NCBI RefSeq assembly: GCF_008923205.2
Contig: NZ_WBMS02000019.1
Location: forward strand, 1 to 64,000
Direction of reading: 5' to 3'
From: Actinomadura physcomitrii
Lineage (GTDB): Bacteria; Actinomycetota; Actinomycetes; Streptosporangiales; Streptosporangiaceae
Length of the DNA stretch: 64,000 nt
Shown here: piece by piece, positions 54,899-63,320 of the stretch
How positions within the stretch are numbered: position 1 is the stretch's first letter
Layout: each line of letters opens with the position of its first letter
Made by a program: the position numbers and the translations under genes
The notes under the pieces: generated by a model
Database searches by the model: none
What the model was told of the DNA's origin: nothing
What the model saw: the letters and a program-made list of their open reading frames with translations, nothing else

Positions 54899-55168
54899 TC
54901 AGGCCACGGCCCGCGCGGATGCGGCCGGCGGGGAGGCGGCGCGTCTGGGGCCCGTCCCGCCGGGGGACGCCGGAACCGGGTCCGCGGGGGACGCGGCGGG
55001 CCGGCCGGGAGGCGCGCCGCGCACGGCGCCAGGGGACGTCAGCGGCGGGTCGACCAGCACGGCCGCTCCGCACTCGACGCAGACCCGCTCGGGGCACTCC
55101 GCGCCGTGCCCGTCCGGGCACGGCGGCTGCTCGAACACACGTTCATCACCGCAGGTGGAGCAGTGCAA
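54899..55168 (-). CDS. Small zinc-ribbon protein
   Basis: 89 aa from a TTG at 55168, which has GGGAGG about 7 bp upstream; ATG at 55198 would add ten residues. The N-terminal half is a four-Cys zinc ribbon (HCSTCGDERVFEQPPC, then CPERVCVECGAAVL) with extra Cys and His. The C-terminal half is Pro/Ala-rich and probably disordered. The gene sits between DUF3000 and divergent hemE, an arrangement that may be conserved in relatives. Function unknown. Confidence 0.7.
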   Translation of the reverse strand: MHCSTCGDERVFEQPPCPDGHGAECPERVCVECGAAVLVDPPLTSPGAVRGAPPGRPAASPADPVPASPGGTGPRRAASPPAASARAVA

Positions 55169-55327
55169 GGGGGAACCTCCCTCGGCTATGACACGCATCA
55201 CGTTCGCACGCGCCGGTGACAGAATGCGGGACTTCGCTCGGCGTGTCCGGAACTTCATGGGTCACCGCCGTCACTCCGGTCGTCACCCCGGTGCGCCCGG
55301 CACGCGTTCTCGTGGGACCATCACAAC

Positions 55328-56419
55328 GTGACCGCTGACGCCGCCCACCCCGCCGACACCGCTGCGAACCCGGCTGACAATTCCGGTCCGCTCGCGGAGA
55401 GCCCGTTCCTGCTCGCCTGCCGCCGCCGGCCCGTGCCCCGCACCCCCGTGTGGTTCATGCGGCAGGCGGGCCGCGCGCTGCCAGAGTATCTGCGGCTCCG
55501 CGAGGGCGTGCCGATGCTGGAGTCGTGCGCGCGCCCGGACATGATCGTGGAGATCACGATGCAGCCGGTGCGCCGGTACGGCGTGGACGCGGCGATCTTC
55601 TTCAGCGACATCGTGGTGCCGCTCAAGGCGATCGGCATCGATGTCGACATCAAGCCGGGCGTCGGCCCGGTCATCGCCGACCCGATCCGGGACGCCGCGG
55701 GGCTGGACGCGCTGCGCCCGCTGGAGCCCGGCGACGTGCCCTACGTCACCGAGGCCGTGCAGGGGCTGGTCGGGGAGCTCGGGGCCACGCCGCTGATCGG
55801 CTTCGCGGGCGCCCCGTTCACGCTCGCGTCCTACCTCATCGAGGGCGGGCCGTCGAAGAACCAGGAGCGCACGAAGGCCCTGATGTACGGCGACCCCGAC
55901 CTGTGGGACCGGCTCATGGGCCGGCTCGCCGACATCACGATCGCGTTCCTGAAGGTGCAGGTCGCGGCCGGTGCGAGCGCGATCCAGGTGTTCGACTCCT
56001 GGGTCGGCTCGGTCGCCCCGGAGGACTACCGCGCCTCGGTGCTGCCGCACACCCGCCGGATCTTCGCCGCGCTCGAGCCGCTCGGCGTCCCGCGCGTCCA
56101 CTTCGGCGTCGGCACCGGCGAGCTGCTCGGCCTGATGGGCGAGGCGGGCGCGGACGTGGTCGGGGTCGACTGGCGCGTCCCGCTGGACGAGGCGGCCCGC
56201 CGCGTCGAGCCGGGCAAGGCGCTGCAGGGCAACCTCGACCCGGCGGTGCTGCTCGCGCCGTGGGAGACGGTCGAGCGGCGGGCGCGGGACGTGCTGGCCC
56301 GCGGCCGGACGGCCGAGGGCCACATCTTCAACCTGGGCCACGGGGTCCTGCCGTCGACGGACCCGGACGTGCTGGCCCGCCTCGTCGACCTCGTCCACGA
56401 GGCGGGCTCCACGCATTGA
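55328..56419 (+). CDS. hemE: Uroporphyrinogen decarboxylase
   Basis: 363 aa. Converts uroporphyrinogen III to coproporphyrinogen III. Signatures: PVWFMRQAGRALPEYLRLRE (N-terminal substrate loop), FFSDIVVPLKAIGIDVDIKPG, GFAGAPFTLASYLIEGG and FNLGHGVLPSTDPD at the C-terminus. GTG at 55328 lacks a ribosome site, and CATCAC close upstream suggests a leaderless message. Divergent from the zinc-ribbon gene; hemY and hemQ follow 2.4 kb downstream on the same strand. Confidence 0.95.
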   Translation: MTADAAHPADTAANPADNSGPLAESPFLLACRRRPVPRTPVWFMRQAGRALPEYLRLREGVPMLESCARPDMIVEITMQPVRRYGVDAAIFFSDIVVPLKAIGIDVDIKPGVGPVIADPIRDAAGLDALRPLEPGDVPYVTEAVQGLVGELGATPLIGFAGAPFTLASYLIEGGPSKNQERTKALMYGDPDLWDRLMGRLADITIAFLKVQVAAGASAIQVFDSWVGSVAPEDYRASVLPHTRRIFAALEPLGVPRVHFGVGTGELLGLMGEAGADVVGVDWRVPLDEAARRVEPGKALQGNLDPAVLLAPWETVERRARDVLARGRTAEGHIFNLGHGVLPSTDPDVLARLVDLVHEAGSTH

Positions 56420-56423
56420 GCGC

Positions 56424-57467
56424 CTACCGGGGAGGCGGCGGGTCGCCGCGGACCGGCTCGGCGCCGGGATCGCCCGTGTCCGCCGAGCCGCCCGCGCCCA
56501 CCGTGACGGGCTGCTCCTCGCCCTCGCCCGCGCCGGCGCTGGTGTCCGGTTCCGCGGGCCCGCGGCCGCGGCGGCGGTTCCGGTAGGCCACGACCGGCGC
56601 GACGATGATCGCGGCGGTGACCAGGAACGGCAGCAGCCAGCCGAACACGACGGCGACGCCGCCGAGGAACCCGGTGAACGCGTGCCAGCCGTCGCCGAGC
56701 GCGCCGACGAACCCGCCGCGGTCCTCATGCCGCCGCACCGGCTTGGCCGCCGCCTCCAGCGTGACCGTCACGGTCGCGTACCGGGTGCTCTGGCTCAGCG
56801 CCTTCTGCCGTGCCTGCAGCGACTCGAGGTCCGCCTCCCGCGAGGAGATCTCCTGCTCCACGTCGATGATCTCGCCGACCGTCGTCGCCTTGTCCAGCAG
56901 CTTGCGGAACGAGGCGAGCGAGGCCTTCGCGGACCGGACCCGGCTGTCGACGTCGGCGACCTCGCCGGTCACGTCGTCGGCCTGCTGGCTCAGCGACAGC
57001 TTGGTGCCGAGCCGCCGGGACAGCTGGTCCAGCACGCCGGCGTACCGGTCGGACGGGATCTTCAGCGTGATCGTCGAGCCGGGCGGGTCGCTCGACCCGG
57101 ACTCGTGCTCGACGTACCCGCCCGCCGCGCTCGCCAGCTGCTTGGCCGTGGTCGCGGACGCGTCCACGTCCTTGGCCCGGATCCGCATCGTGGCGGTGTA
57201 GACGACGGCGCGGCCGGCCGGCAGCGGGGGCCGCGCCGCCGCGCCCCCGTCCCCGCCGGAGCCGGACCCGCCGCTCGCCTGCTTGCGCTGGGCTTGGGCA
57301 CCGTTCGGCGTGGCCGCCGGGGCGGCGAGGCCTCCCGCCGTGCTCTTCTCGCCCGAATCCGACGATCCGCCGCCGCCGCACGCCGTGAGCGTCGCGCCCA
57401 GTACCCCGGCCAGGACGAGGACGATCAGTGCGTACGGGATCTGCCTGACGCTTCTGACGTTCAGCAT
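56424..57467 (-). CDS. DUF4349 lipoprotein
   Basis: 347 aa. Signal peptide with lipobox LTAC and a Gly/Ser-rich linker. The DUF4349 domain spans about residues 85-280: AVVYTATMRIRAKDV, then LSLSQQADDVTGEVADVDSR and a coiled-coil stretch (VEQEISSREADLESLQARQKAL). A C-terminal membrane helix (about 275-305) precedes a charged cytosolic tail. It has both a lipid anchor and a helix, typical of the family, whose function is unknown. It converges with hemE 4 bp away. Confidence 0.88.
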   Translation of the reverse strand: MLNVRSVRQIPYALIVLVLAGVLGATLTACGGGGSSDSGEKSTAGGLAAPAATPNGAQAQRKQASGGSGSGGDGGAAARPPLPAGRAVVYTATMRIRAKDVDASATTAKQLASAAGGYVEHESGSSDPPGSTITLKIPSDRYAGVLDQLSRRLGTKLSLSQQADDVTGEVADVDSRVRSAKASLASFRKLLDKATTVGEIIDVEQEISSREADLESLQARQKALSQSTRYATVTVTLEAAAKPVRRHEDRGGFVGALGDGWHAFTGFLGGVAVVFGWLLPFLVTAAIIVAPVVAYRNRRRGRGPAEPDTSAGAGEGEEQPVTVGAGGSADTGDPGAEPVRGDPPPPR

Positions 57468-57522
57468 GACGCTTGGACGGAGTGGTGCAGATCACCGTTC
57501 CGGCGGGCGCGTCGCGATCCGG

Positions 57523-57574
57523 CCACGGCGCGGGCACGCCGGGGTCACGGCCGCGCCGTGGTCCTGGCGTGCCC
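57523..57574. other. Overlapping inverted repeats downstream of the propeller gene
   Basis: CCACGGCGCGG (57523-57533) pairs with CCGCGCCGTGG (57551-57561), while GGGCACGCC (57532-57540) pairs with GGCGTGCCC (57566-57574). The first arms overlap by two bases, so the two stems compete or form a pseudoknot-like fold. Possibly a terminator for 57601-58710 or leader structure for the DUF4349 gene. Confidence 0.45.
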
Positions 57575-57600
57575 GGTCTCCGGCTTCCACGAGGAGCGCG

Positions 57601-58710
57601 TCAGCCGTCGGACAGGACGACCGGGCCGCCGATGTTGACGCTGCCGAGCGTCCACAGGGCCCCGGTGCCGGGGACGACCGCCAGCGACGTCGCGTAGATG
57701 TTGCTGCGGTTCGGGACGGCCGTGGTCGGCACCCGCGACCACGCGCCGCCGCCGTAGTGGAGCAGGCCGGGCTCGGCGGGCTCGTCGAGGGAGTGCCCGA
57801 CGGCCCACAGGCCGCCGTCCTCCCCCTTGGCGATCTTGGTCAGCGCGTTGAGCCCGGCGGGGACCGCCGCGTCGGTCCAGGAGGTCCCGTCCCAGTGCAT
57901 CAGCACGGGCGTGGACGGCGAGGTCGCGTAGCTGATGCCGGTCGCCCACGCGTCGGTGGGGGAGAGGGCGACCATGTCGGTGAACCCCGTGCCGGGGACG
58001 GTCGCGTTCACGGGGACGCTGTGCCAGGACCGCCCGTCCCAGTGGCGCGCCACGGGCGTCCCGTCCCCTTCGGAGGCGGTGCCGAGGACCCAGATGTCGT
58101 CGTCCGCACGGACGTAGGAGGCGGTGCGGTAGACGTCCGGGAGGGCGGCGACGTGCGTCCAGGTGCCGCCGCTCCGGCGGTACACGTCGGTGGCGGTGCT
58201 GACCCAGACGCCGGACGCGTCCGCCTGCAGCGTCGCGGCGCCGGCCCCCGCGGGCAGCGCCACCTGCGCGAACGAGGAGCCGGTGAAGTGCGCCAGGTAG
58301 GGGGTCGTCGAGCCGTCGTCGGCGAACCGGGGGCCGGTGATCCACACGTCCTCGGGCGCGACCGCGTCGACGTCGGTGATCGTGCCGTGGCTCGGCAGGC
58401 CCTGGAGGTCGTACTCGACCCAGCCGCCGTTCTTCCAGCGGCGCACGACGGGGTTGCCGGGGATGGTCCTGCCCGTCCCGGGGACGGGGCCGGGGACCAG
58501 GATCTCGCCCTGGTTCCCGGCGATCCAGACGCTGTCGGGCCCGGCTGCGGCGACGTCGTAGAGGGAGTTGTTCGGCCAGAAGAACGGCAGCTGCACGGGC
58601 TTGAAGTCGCCGCGGCCGGCGGCTGAGGCGGGCGCGGCGAGGCCGGCGGCCAGACCGGCGGCGAGGACCGCGGCGGCCGCGGCGGCGAGGGATGCCTTCC
58701 GAGAGATCAT
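57601..58710 (-). CDS. Secreted beta-propeller-like repeat protein
   Basis: 369 aa. Sec signal peptide (residues 1-31, ending ASA). The mature part has six or seven repeats of about 45 residues with a recurring DVWITG/DIWVLG/DAWATG/GLWAVG core and HWDG(R/T)SW loops, the look of a beta-propeller. No catalytic motif is visible. A role in the cell wall or in binding is possible. Upstream, an 18-bp palindrome and a TTGACA (minus strand 58747-58752) suggest its own regulated promoter. Confidence 0.75.
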   Translation of the reverse strand: MISRKASLAAAAAAVLAAGLAAGLAAPASAAGRGDFKPVQLPFFWPNNSLYDVAAAGPDSVWIAGNQGEILVPGPVPGTGRTIPGNPVVRRWKNGGWVEYDLQGLPSHGTITDVDAVAPEDVWITGPRFADDGSTTPYLAHFTGSSFAQVALPAGAGAATLQADASGVWVSTATDVYRRSGGTWTHVAALPDVYRTASYVRADDDIWVLGTASEGDGTPVARHWDGRSWHSVPVNATVPGTGFTDMVALSPTDAWATGISYATSPSTPVLMHWDGTSWTDAAVPAGLNALTKIAKGEDGGLWAVGHSLDEPAEPGLLHYGGGAWSRVPTTAVPNRSNIYATSLAVVPGTGALWTLGSVNIGGPVVLSDG

Positions 58711-58713
58711 GCT

Positions 58714-58731
58714 TGCCAGTATTCACTGGCA
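58714..58731. promoter_or_regulatory. 18-bp palindrome before the propeller gene
   Basis: TGCCAGT-ATTC-ACTGGCA, perfect 7-bp arms, 4 bp before the start codon and 16 bp from a minus-strand TTGACA at 58747-58752. Placed to act as an operator or to cover the ribosome site. Confidence 0.5.
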
Positions 58732-58828
58732 TGGTCGGATGGATCTTGTCAATCCCGGATAGAAAAACGGCGCCGCGCTGCGGGCGCCCCGGTGCGCGGT
58801 TCCGGGAGGCGTCTGGAAGGCTGGACGC

Positions 58829-60319
58829 ATGACCCCGTCTCGTCCCGCCGCGCACGCCGCCGTCGTCGGCGGCGGCATCGCGGGCCTCACCGCCGCGCGC
58901 GCGCTCGCCCACGCCGGCGTCCGCGTGACCGTGCTGGAGGGCTCCCCGCGGATCGGCGGCAAGCTCCGGGTCAGCGACATCGCCGGGATCCCGGTCGACG
59001 AGGGCGCCGAGTCGATGCTCGCCCGCCGCCCCGAGGGGCTCGCGCTGGTCCGTGCCCTCGGCCGCGGCGGCGACCTGGTCAACCCCGGCACGACCTCCTC
59101 GGCGATCCTCAGCCGCGGCGCGCTCCGGCCGATCCCGTCCGGCCAGGTGATGGGCGTCCCGTCCGACCTGAAGGCGCTCGCCGCCGCGCAGGTGCTGTCC
59201 CCGGCCGGCCTGGCCCGCGTCCCGCTCGACCTGGTGATGCCCGAGACACCGCGCGGCGGGGACGTCTCGGTGGCCGACTACATCGGCGCCCGGATGGGCC
59301 GCGAGGTCGTCGACCGGCTCGTCGAGCCGCTCCTCGGCGGCGTCTACGCCGGCCGCGCCGAGCTGCTGTCGTTCGACTCCACGCTGCCCGCCGTCGCCGC
59401 CGCCGCGCGCGCCCACCGCTCGCTGATCAACGCCGTCCAGGGCATCCGGGACGCCGCGCCGAAGGACCCCGGCCCGGTGTTCGCCACGCTGCCCGGCGGG
59501 CTCGGCTCGCTGCCGCCGCTGGTCGCCGCCGACATCGAGGCGGCCGGCGGGACGGTCCGCGTGAACGCGACGGTCCGCGAGCTGCGGCGCCGCCCGGACG
59601 GCTGGCGGCTCACCGTCGGGTCCGCCCGCGACCCCGAGCACCTCGACGCCGACGCCGTCGTGATCGCGGTGCCCGCGGCGCCCGCGTCCCGGCTGCTGAC
59701 CGACGAGGTCCCGGACGCCGGGCGCGCGCTGGCCGGCATCGAGTACGCGAGCATGGCGATCGTCACCCTCGCCTACCAGGCCTCCGCGTTCCCGAGGCTC
59801 CCGGACGGCAGCGGCTACCTCGTCCCGGGCGTGGAGAGCGACACCGAGGCCGGCGGCCGGGGCGTCAAGGCCGTCACCTTCAGCTCGGTAAAATGGCCGC
59901 ATCTGCGCGACCGCGACCCGGGCGTCATCGCCGTCCGGTGCTCCATCGGGCGGTTCGGCGAGGAGCGGCTGCTCCAGAGGTCCGACGAGGAGCTGAAGGC
60001 CGCCGCGATGGCGGAACTGGCCGCCACCTCCGGCGTCGCCGAGCTGCCCGTCGAGGGCCGGGTGACCCGCTGGGGCGGCGGCCTCCCGCAGTACAACGTG
60101 GGCCACGCCGACCGCGTGGCCGGGGTCCGCGCCGCGGTCGCCCGCGTGCCGGGGCTCGCCGTCGCGGGCGCCGCCTACGACGGCCTCGGCATCCCCGCCT
60201 GCATCGCCTCGGCGAACGCGGCGGCCGACCGGGTGCTGGACCATCTGCGCAGTCGAGGAGGGACGAACGATGTCAGGGACGGAGCCGGCGGCGAGGCCGA
60301 AGGCGCGCGAACTCAATAG
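58829..60319 (+). CDS. hemY: Coproporphyrinogen/protoporphyrinogen oxidase (HemY/CgoX)
   Basis: 496 aa FAD enzyme. N-terminal dinucleotide motif AAVVGGGIAGLTAARALAHA followed by VTVLEGSPRIGGKLR; C-terminal FAD-site region AVAGAAYDGLGIPACIASAN. In actinobacteria this enzyme oxidises coproporphyrinogen III to coproporphyrin III, the step before iron insertion by HemH (not in the window). The last ~17 codons overlap hemQ in another frame, so the Gly/Glu-rich tail is probably dispensable. Confidence 0.92.
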   Translation: MTPSRPAAHAAVVGGGIAGLTAARALAHAGVRVTVLEGSPRIGGKLRVSDIAGIPVDEGAESMLARRPEGLALVRALGRGGDLVNPGTTSSAILSRGALRPIPSGQVMGVPSDLKALAAAQVLSPAGLARVPLDLVMPETPRGGDVSVADYIGARMGREVVDRLVEPLLGGVYAGRAELLSFDSTLPAVAAAARAHRSLINAVQGIRDAAPKDPGPVFATLPGGLGSLPPLVAADIEAAGGTVRVNATVRELRRRPDGWRLTVGSARDPEHLDADAVVIAVPAAPASRLLTDEVPDAGRALAGIEYASMAIVTLAYQASAFPRLPDGSGYLVPGVESDTEAGGRGVKAVTFSSVKWPHLRDRDPGVIAVRCSIGRFGEERLLQRSDEELKAAAMAELAATSGVAELPVEGRVTRWGGGLPQYNVGHADRVAGVRAAVARVPGLAVAGAAYDGLGIPACIASANAAADRVLDHLRSRGGTNDVRDGAGGEAEGARTQ

Positions 60320-60974
60320 CGTCATCCGCTACACCATGTGGTCGGTGTTCAAGGTGCGCGACACCGGCGCGCTCGGCGAGCAGGACGCCGCCGAGGTGCG
60401 GGACCTGCTCGACCAGATGGCCGAGAAGGACGTCACCACCCGCGGCTCCTACGACGTGGCGGGCCTGCGCGCGGACGCCGACTACATGTTCTGGTGGCAC
60501 GCGCCCAGCTCCGACGACCTCCAGGAGGTCTACACGCGGTTCCGCCGCACCGCCGTCGGCCGCGCCAGCGAGCCGGTGTGGTCGCAGATGGCGCTGCACC
60601 GCCCCGCGGAGTTCAACAAGAGCCACATCCCGGCGTTCCTGGCCGACGAGGAGCCCCGCGCCTACGTGTGCGTGTACCCGTTCGTCCGGTCCTACGAGTG
60701 GTACCTGCTGCCCGACGAGGAGCGTCGCGCCATGCTCGCCGAGCACGGCAAGATGGCGCGCGACTACCCCGACGTCCGCGCGAACACGGTCTCGGCGTTC
60801 GCGCTCGGCGACTACGAGTGGATGCTCGCGTTCGAGGCCGACGAGCTGCACCGCATCGTCGACCTGATGCGGCACCTGCGCGGCGCGCGCGCCCGGCTGC
60901 ACACGCGGGAGGAGATCCCGTTCTACACCGGCCGCCGCAAGCCCCTCACCGAGCTCATCGCCAACCTCCCGTAA
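60270..60974 (+). CDS. hemQ: Coproheme decarboxylase HemQ (ChdC)
   Basis: 234 aa, chlorite-dismutase fold. It decarboxylates coproheme III to heme b in the coproporphyrin-dependent pathway. Signature VYPFVRSYEWYLLPDEERR (catalytic Tyr) followed by AMLAEHGKMARDYPDVRANT, whose His is the likely heme ligand. ATG at 60270 with GAGGAGG 8 bp upstream, inside the hemY 3' end (50-bp overlap), so translation is probably coupled. Confidence 0.95.
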   Translation: MSGTEPAARPKARELNSVIRYTMWSVFKVRDTGALGEQDAAEVRDLLDQMAEKDVTTRGSYDVAGLRADADYMFWWHAPSSDDLQEVYTRFRRTAVGRASEPVWSQMALHRPAEFNKSHIPAFLADEEPRAYVCVYPFVRSYEWYLLPDEERRAMLAEHGKMARDYPDVRANTVSAFALGDYEWMLAFEADELHRIVDLMRHLRGARARLHTREEIPFYTGRRKPLTELIANLP

Positions 60975-61049
60975 CGGACCATTGCGGATCTTGCGCGGCG
61001 GGAACGGATAGATCCCTGGGATCCGCCCAGAATCCGGACGCAACGGCAG

Positions 61050-61055
61050 TAAAGT
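61050..61055 (+). promoter_or_regulatory. Likely -10 box of a leaderless message
   Basis: TAAAGT ends 7 bp before the GTG at 61063, the spacing expected when transcription starts at the start codon. No clear -35. Confidence 0.45.
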
Positions 61056-61062
61056 GCCGCCC

Positions 61063-61656
61063 GTGAACGAGACTCCCGCCGATGCCTCCCGCGGGCGGCA
61101 CGCCAAGCCGCCGTCCGAGCTGTCCGTCCGCTGGAACCGGATGATCGCGGCGGCGTCCGGGCGGCGGCGGCTCGCGGCGGCGGGCGCGGGCGGGGCGTCC
61201 CTGGCGGTCGTGGCCGCGCTCGCCGCGCTGGCCTTCACCGGCGGCGGTTCCGGGAACGCGCCAAGGGCGGCGGCCGCCGCGCACACCGCACGGTCGGCGC
61301 CGTCCTCCGCCGGCGCGACGCTCGCCGCGGCCGGCGATTCCGGCGACCCCGACGAGCTGTCCTCCGACGCCCTGCCCTACCTCCGCGCCAAGGACCCCGG
61401 CGGCGGGATCGTCAAGCACGTCACCGACATCCGGCGCAGCGGCACCTTCGTCCGCGTCTACACCGACCTCGGCGAGGACGACGAGAACTCCAAGCCCGCG
61501 GTCTCGCTGTGCGAGTGGACGGTCGGCTACCTCGAGGACGGCGGCGACGACGAGCCGCGCGTCTTCGTGCACGGCAAGAGCAGCGACAACGGCAGCGTCG
61601 TCCTCGCCAACAAGCAGAGCGACTCCGACGACTGCAAGGTCCCCGACACGCCCTGA
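61063..61656 (+). CDS. Hypothetical membrane-anchored extracytoplasmic protein
   Basis: 197 aa. A short cytosolic N-terminus rich in Arg, one membrane helix (about residues 45-65), an Ala/Ser-rich linker and an acidic extracytoplasmic domain (DPDELSSDALPYLRAKDPGG, then FVRVYTDLGEDDENSKPA) with two cysteines. The GTG at 61063 is chosen over 61054 because a TAAAGT -10 sits 7 bp before it. Family not recognised. Follows hemQ by 88 bp. Confidence 0.65.
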   Translation: MNETPADASRGRHAKPPSELSVRWNRMIAAASGRRRLAAAGAGGASLAVVAALAALAFTGGGSGNAPRAAAAAHTARSAPSSAGATLAAAGDSGDPDELSSDALPYLRAKDPGGGIVKHVTDIRRSGTFVRVYTDLGEDDENSKPAVSLCEWTVGYLEDGGDDEPRVFVHGKSSDNGSVVLANKQSDSDDCKVPDTP

Positions 61657-61696
61657 GAGCCGCCCGTTCCGGGCCGTCAGGCGAACGCGCCCGCGG

Positions 61697-62098
61697 TCAC
61701 TCGGCGGGTTCGAGGGTGAGCGACACCGAGTTGATGCAGTACCGGTCGTCGGTCGGGGTGGCGTAGCCCTCCCCGTGGAACACGTGGCCGAGGTGGGAGT
61801 CGCAGACGGCACAGCGCACCTCCGTGCGGACCATGCCGAGCGAGCGGTCCTCGATCAGGGTGACCGCGTCGGAGTCGGACGGGGCGTAGAACGACGGCCA
61901 GCCGCAGTGGCTCTCGAACTTGGTCTCGGACCGGAACAGCTCCGTCCCGCAGGCGCGGCACCGGTACACCCCGACCGTCTTGGTGTCGGTGTACTCGCCG
62001 GTGAAGGGCTTCTCGGTGCCCGCTTCGCGGAGCACGCGGAACTCCTCGGGGCTGAGCTGGGCCCGCCACTCTTCCTCGCTCTTGCGGATCTTCTCCAT
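61697..62098 (-). CDS. msrB: Peptide-methionine (R)-S-oxide reductase
   Basis: 133 aa. Repairs methionine-R-sulfoxide in proteins. Zinc-binding CxxC pairs are CRAC and CAVC; the catalytic Cys lies in DRYCINSVSL at the C-terminus; FESHCGWPSFY is the family signature. ATG at 62098. It converges with the membrane protein gene and is divergent from the LigD-type polymerase gene across 64 bp. Confidence 0.95.
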   Translation of the reverse strand: MEKIRKSEEEWRAQLSPEEFRVLREAGTEKPFTGEYTDTKTVGVYRCRACGTELFRSETKFESHCGWPSFYAPSDSDAVTLIEDRSLGMVRTEVRCAVCDSHLGHVFHGEGYATPTDDRYCINSVSLTLEPAE

Positions 62099-62162
62099 AC
62101 TCCGACGGTACCCGGCCGAGGCGCGCCCTGAGACTGTCGTGACCGTGGGTTAACGTGCCGTT

Positions 62163-63248
62163 ATGGCCTCGCCCTTCATCGAGATCCCGGTAGGGGATCG
62201 GCTCGTCAAGGTGACCAATCCCGACAAGGTCTACTTCCCCGAGCACGGGTACACCAAGCGGCAGCTCGTGGAGTACTACATCGCCGTGGGGGAGGGCATC
62301 CTGCGGGCCACCCGCGACCGGCCCACCACCCTGGAGCGGTGGCCGGCCGGCGTCTTCGAGGGCGCCAAGATGGCCACGCGCGAGGACTACGCGCGCGGCC
62401 AGGCGGGTTTCGGCGCCGGCAAGTCCGACGCGTTCTACCAGAAGCGCATCCCCAAGGGCGCGCCCGACTGGGTCGAGACGTCGCGGATCGCGTTCCCCAG
62501 CGGCCGGTTCGCCGACGAGGTCCGCCCGACCGAGGTCGCGGTGATCGCCTGGGCCGCGAACCTCGGCACGCTGACGTTCCACCCGTGGCCCGTCCGGGAC
62601 GGCGACGTCGACCATCCCGACGAGCTGCGCATCGACCTCGACCCGCAGCCGGGGACCGACTTCTCCGACGCCGTCCGGGTCGCGCTCGGCCCGGCCCGCG
62701 ACCTGCTGTCGGAGCTCGGCATGACGGGGTTCGTGAAGACCTCCGGCAAGGGCGGCGTGCACATCTACGTGCGGATCGAGCCGCGCTGGACGTTCACCGA
62801 GGTGCGCCGGGCGGCGCTGGCGTTCGGCCGCGAGGTGGAGCGCCGCGTCCCCAAGGAGGTCACCACGCGGTGGTGGAAGGAGGAGCGGGGCGAGCAGATC
62901 TTCATCGACTTCAATCAGAACGCCCGCGACCGGACGATCGCGTCGGCCTACAGCGTCCGGCCGGCCCCGCACGCGCCCGTCTCGGCGCCGGTGACCTGGG
63001 ACGAGCTGGCCGACGCCGATCCGCGCGACTTCACGATCGCGACCATGCCCCAGCGGTTCGCCGAGGTCGGCGACCTGCACGCGGCGATCGACGACGAGGT
63101 GTTCACCCTGGACGGGCTGCTGGAGCTGGCCGACCGCGACGAGCGCGACCACGGCCTCGGTGACATGCCGTATCCGCCCAACTACCCGAAGATGCCGGGC
63201 GAGCCCAAGCGGGTGCAGCCCAGCAAGGACACCGGCAAGCCGTCCTGA
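62163..63248 (+). CDS. LigD-type DNA polymerase domain protein (AEP primase fold)
   Basis: 361 aa, a standalone homologue of the polymerase domain of DNA ligase D. The metal motif is LRIDLDPQPG (DxD); also conserved are VKTSGKGGVHIYVRIEP and IFIDFNQNARDRTIASAYSV. Such proteins (PolD1-like) fill gaps and add ribonucleotides in end joining and base repair. No ligase or nuclease domain is fused, and no ku gene is in the window. ATG at 62163 (MASPFIEI). Confidence 0.92.
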   Translation: MASPFIEIPVGDRLVKVTNPDKVYFPEHGYTKRQLVEYYIAVGEGILRATRDRPTTLERWPAGVFEGAKMATREDYARGQAGFGAGKSDAFYQKRIPKGAPDWVETSRIAFPSGRFADEVRPTEVAVIAWAANLGTLTFHPWPVRDGDVDHPDELRIDLDPQPGTDFSDAVRVALGPARDLLSELGMTGFVKTSGKGGVHIYVRIEPRWTFTEVRRAALAFGREVERRVPKEVTTRWWKEERGEQIFIDFNQNARDRTIASAYSVRPAPHAPVSAPVTWDELADADPRDFTIATMPQRFAEVGDLHAAIDDEVFTLDGLLELADRDERDHGLGDMPYPPNYPKMPGEPKRVQPSKDTGKPS

Positions 63249-63320
63249 CCCGGGGAATTTCCGGCGCCGCCGGTGACTTTCTTGATCGACATCGTTGCGA
63301 CGACCCGGAAGGCGGCCCCC

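Noticed and set aside
63280..63300. CTTGATCGACATCG before the last gene as another aconitase-type operator
   Set aside because: It lacks the symmetric second half of the CTTGA-n4-TCAAG motif.
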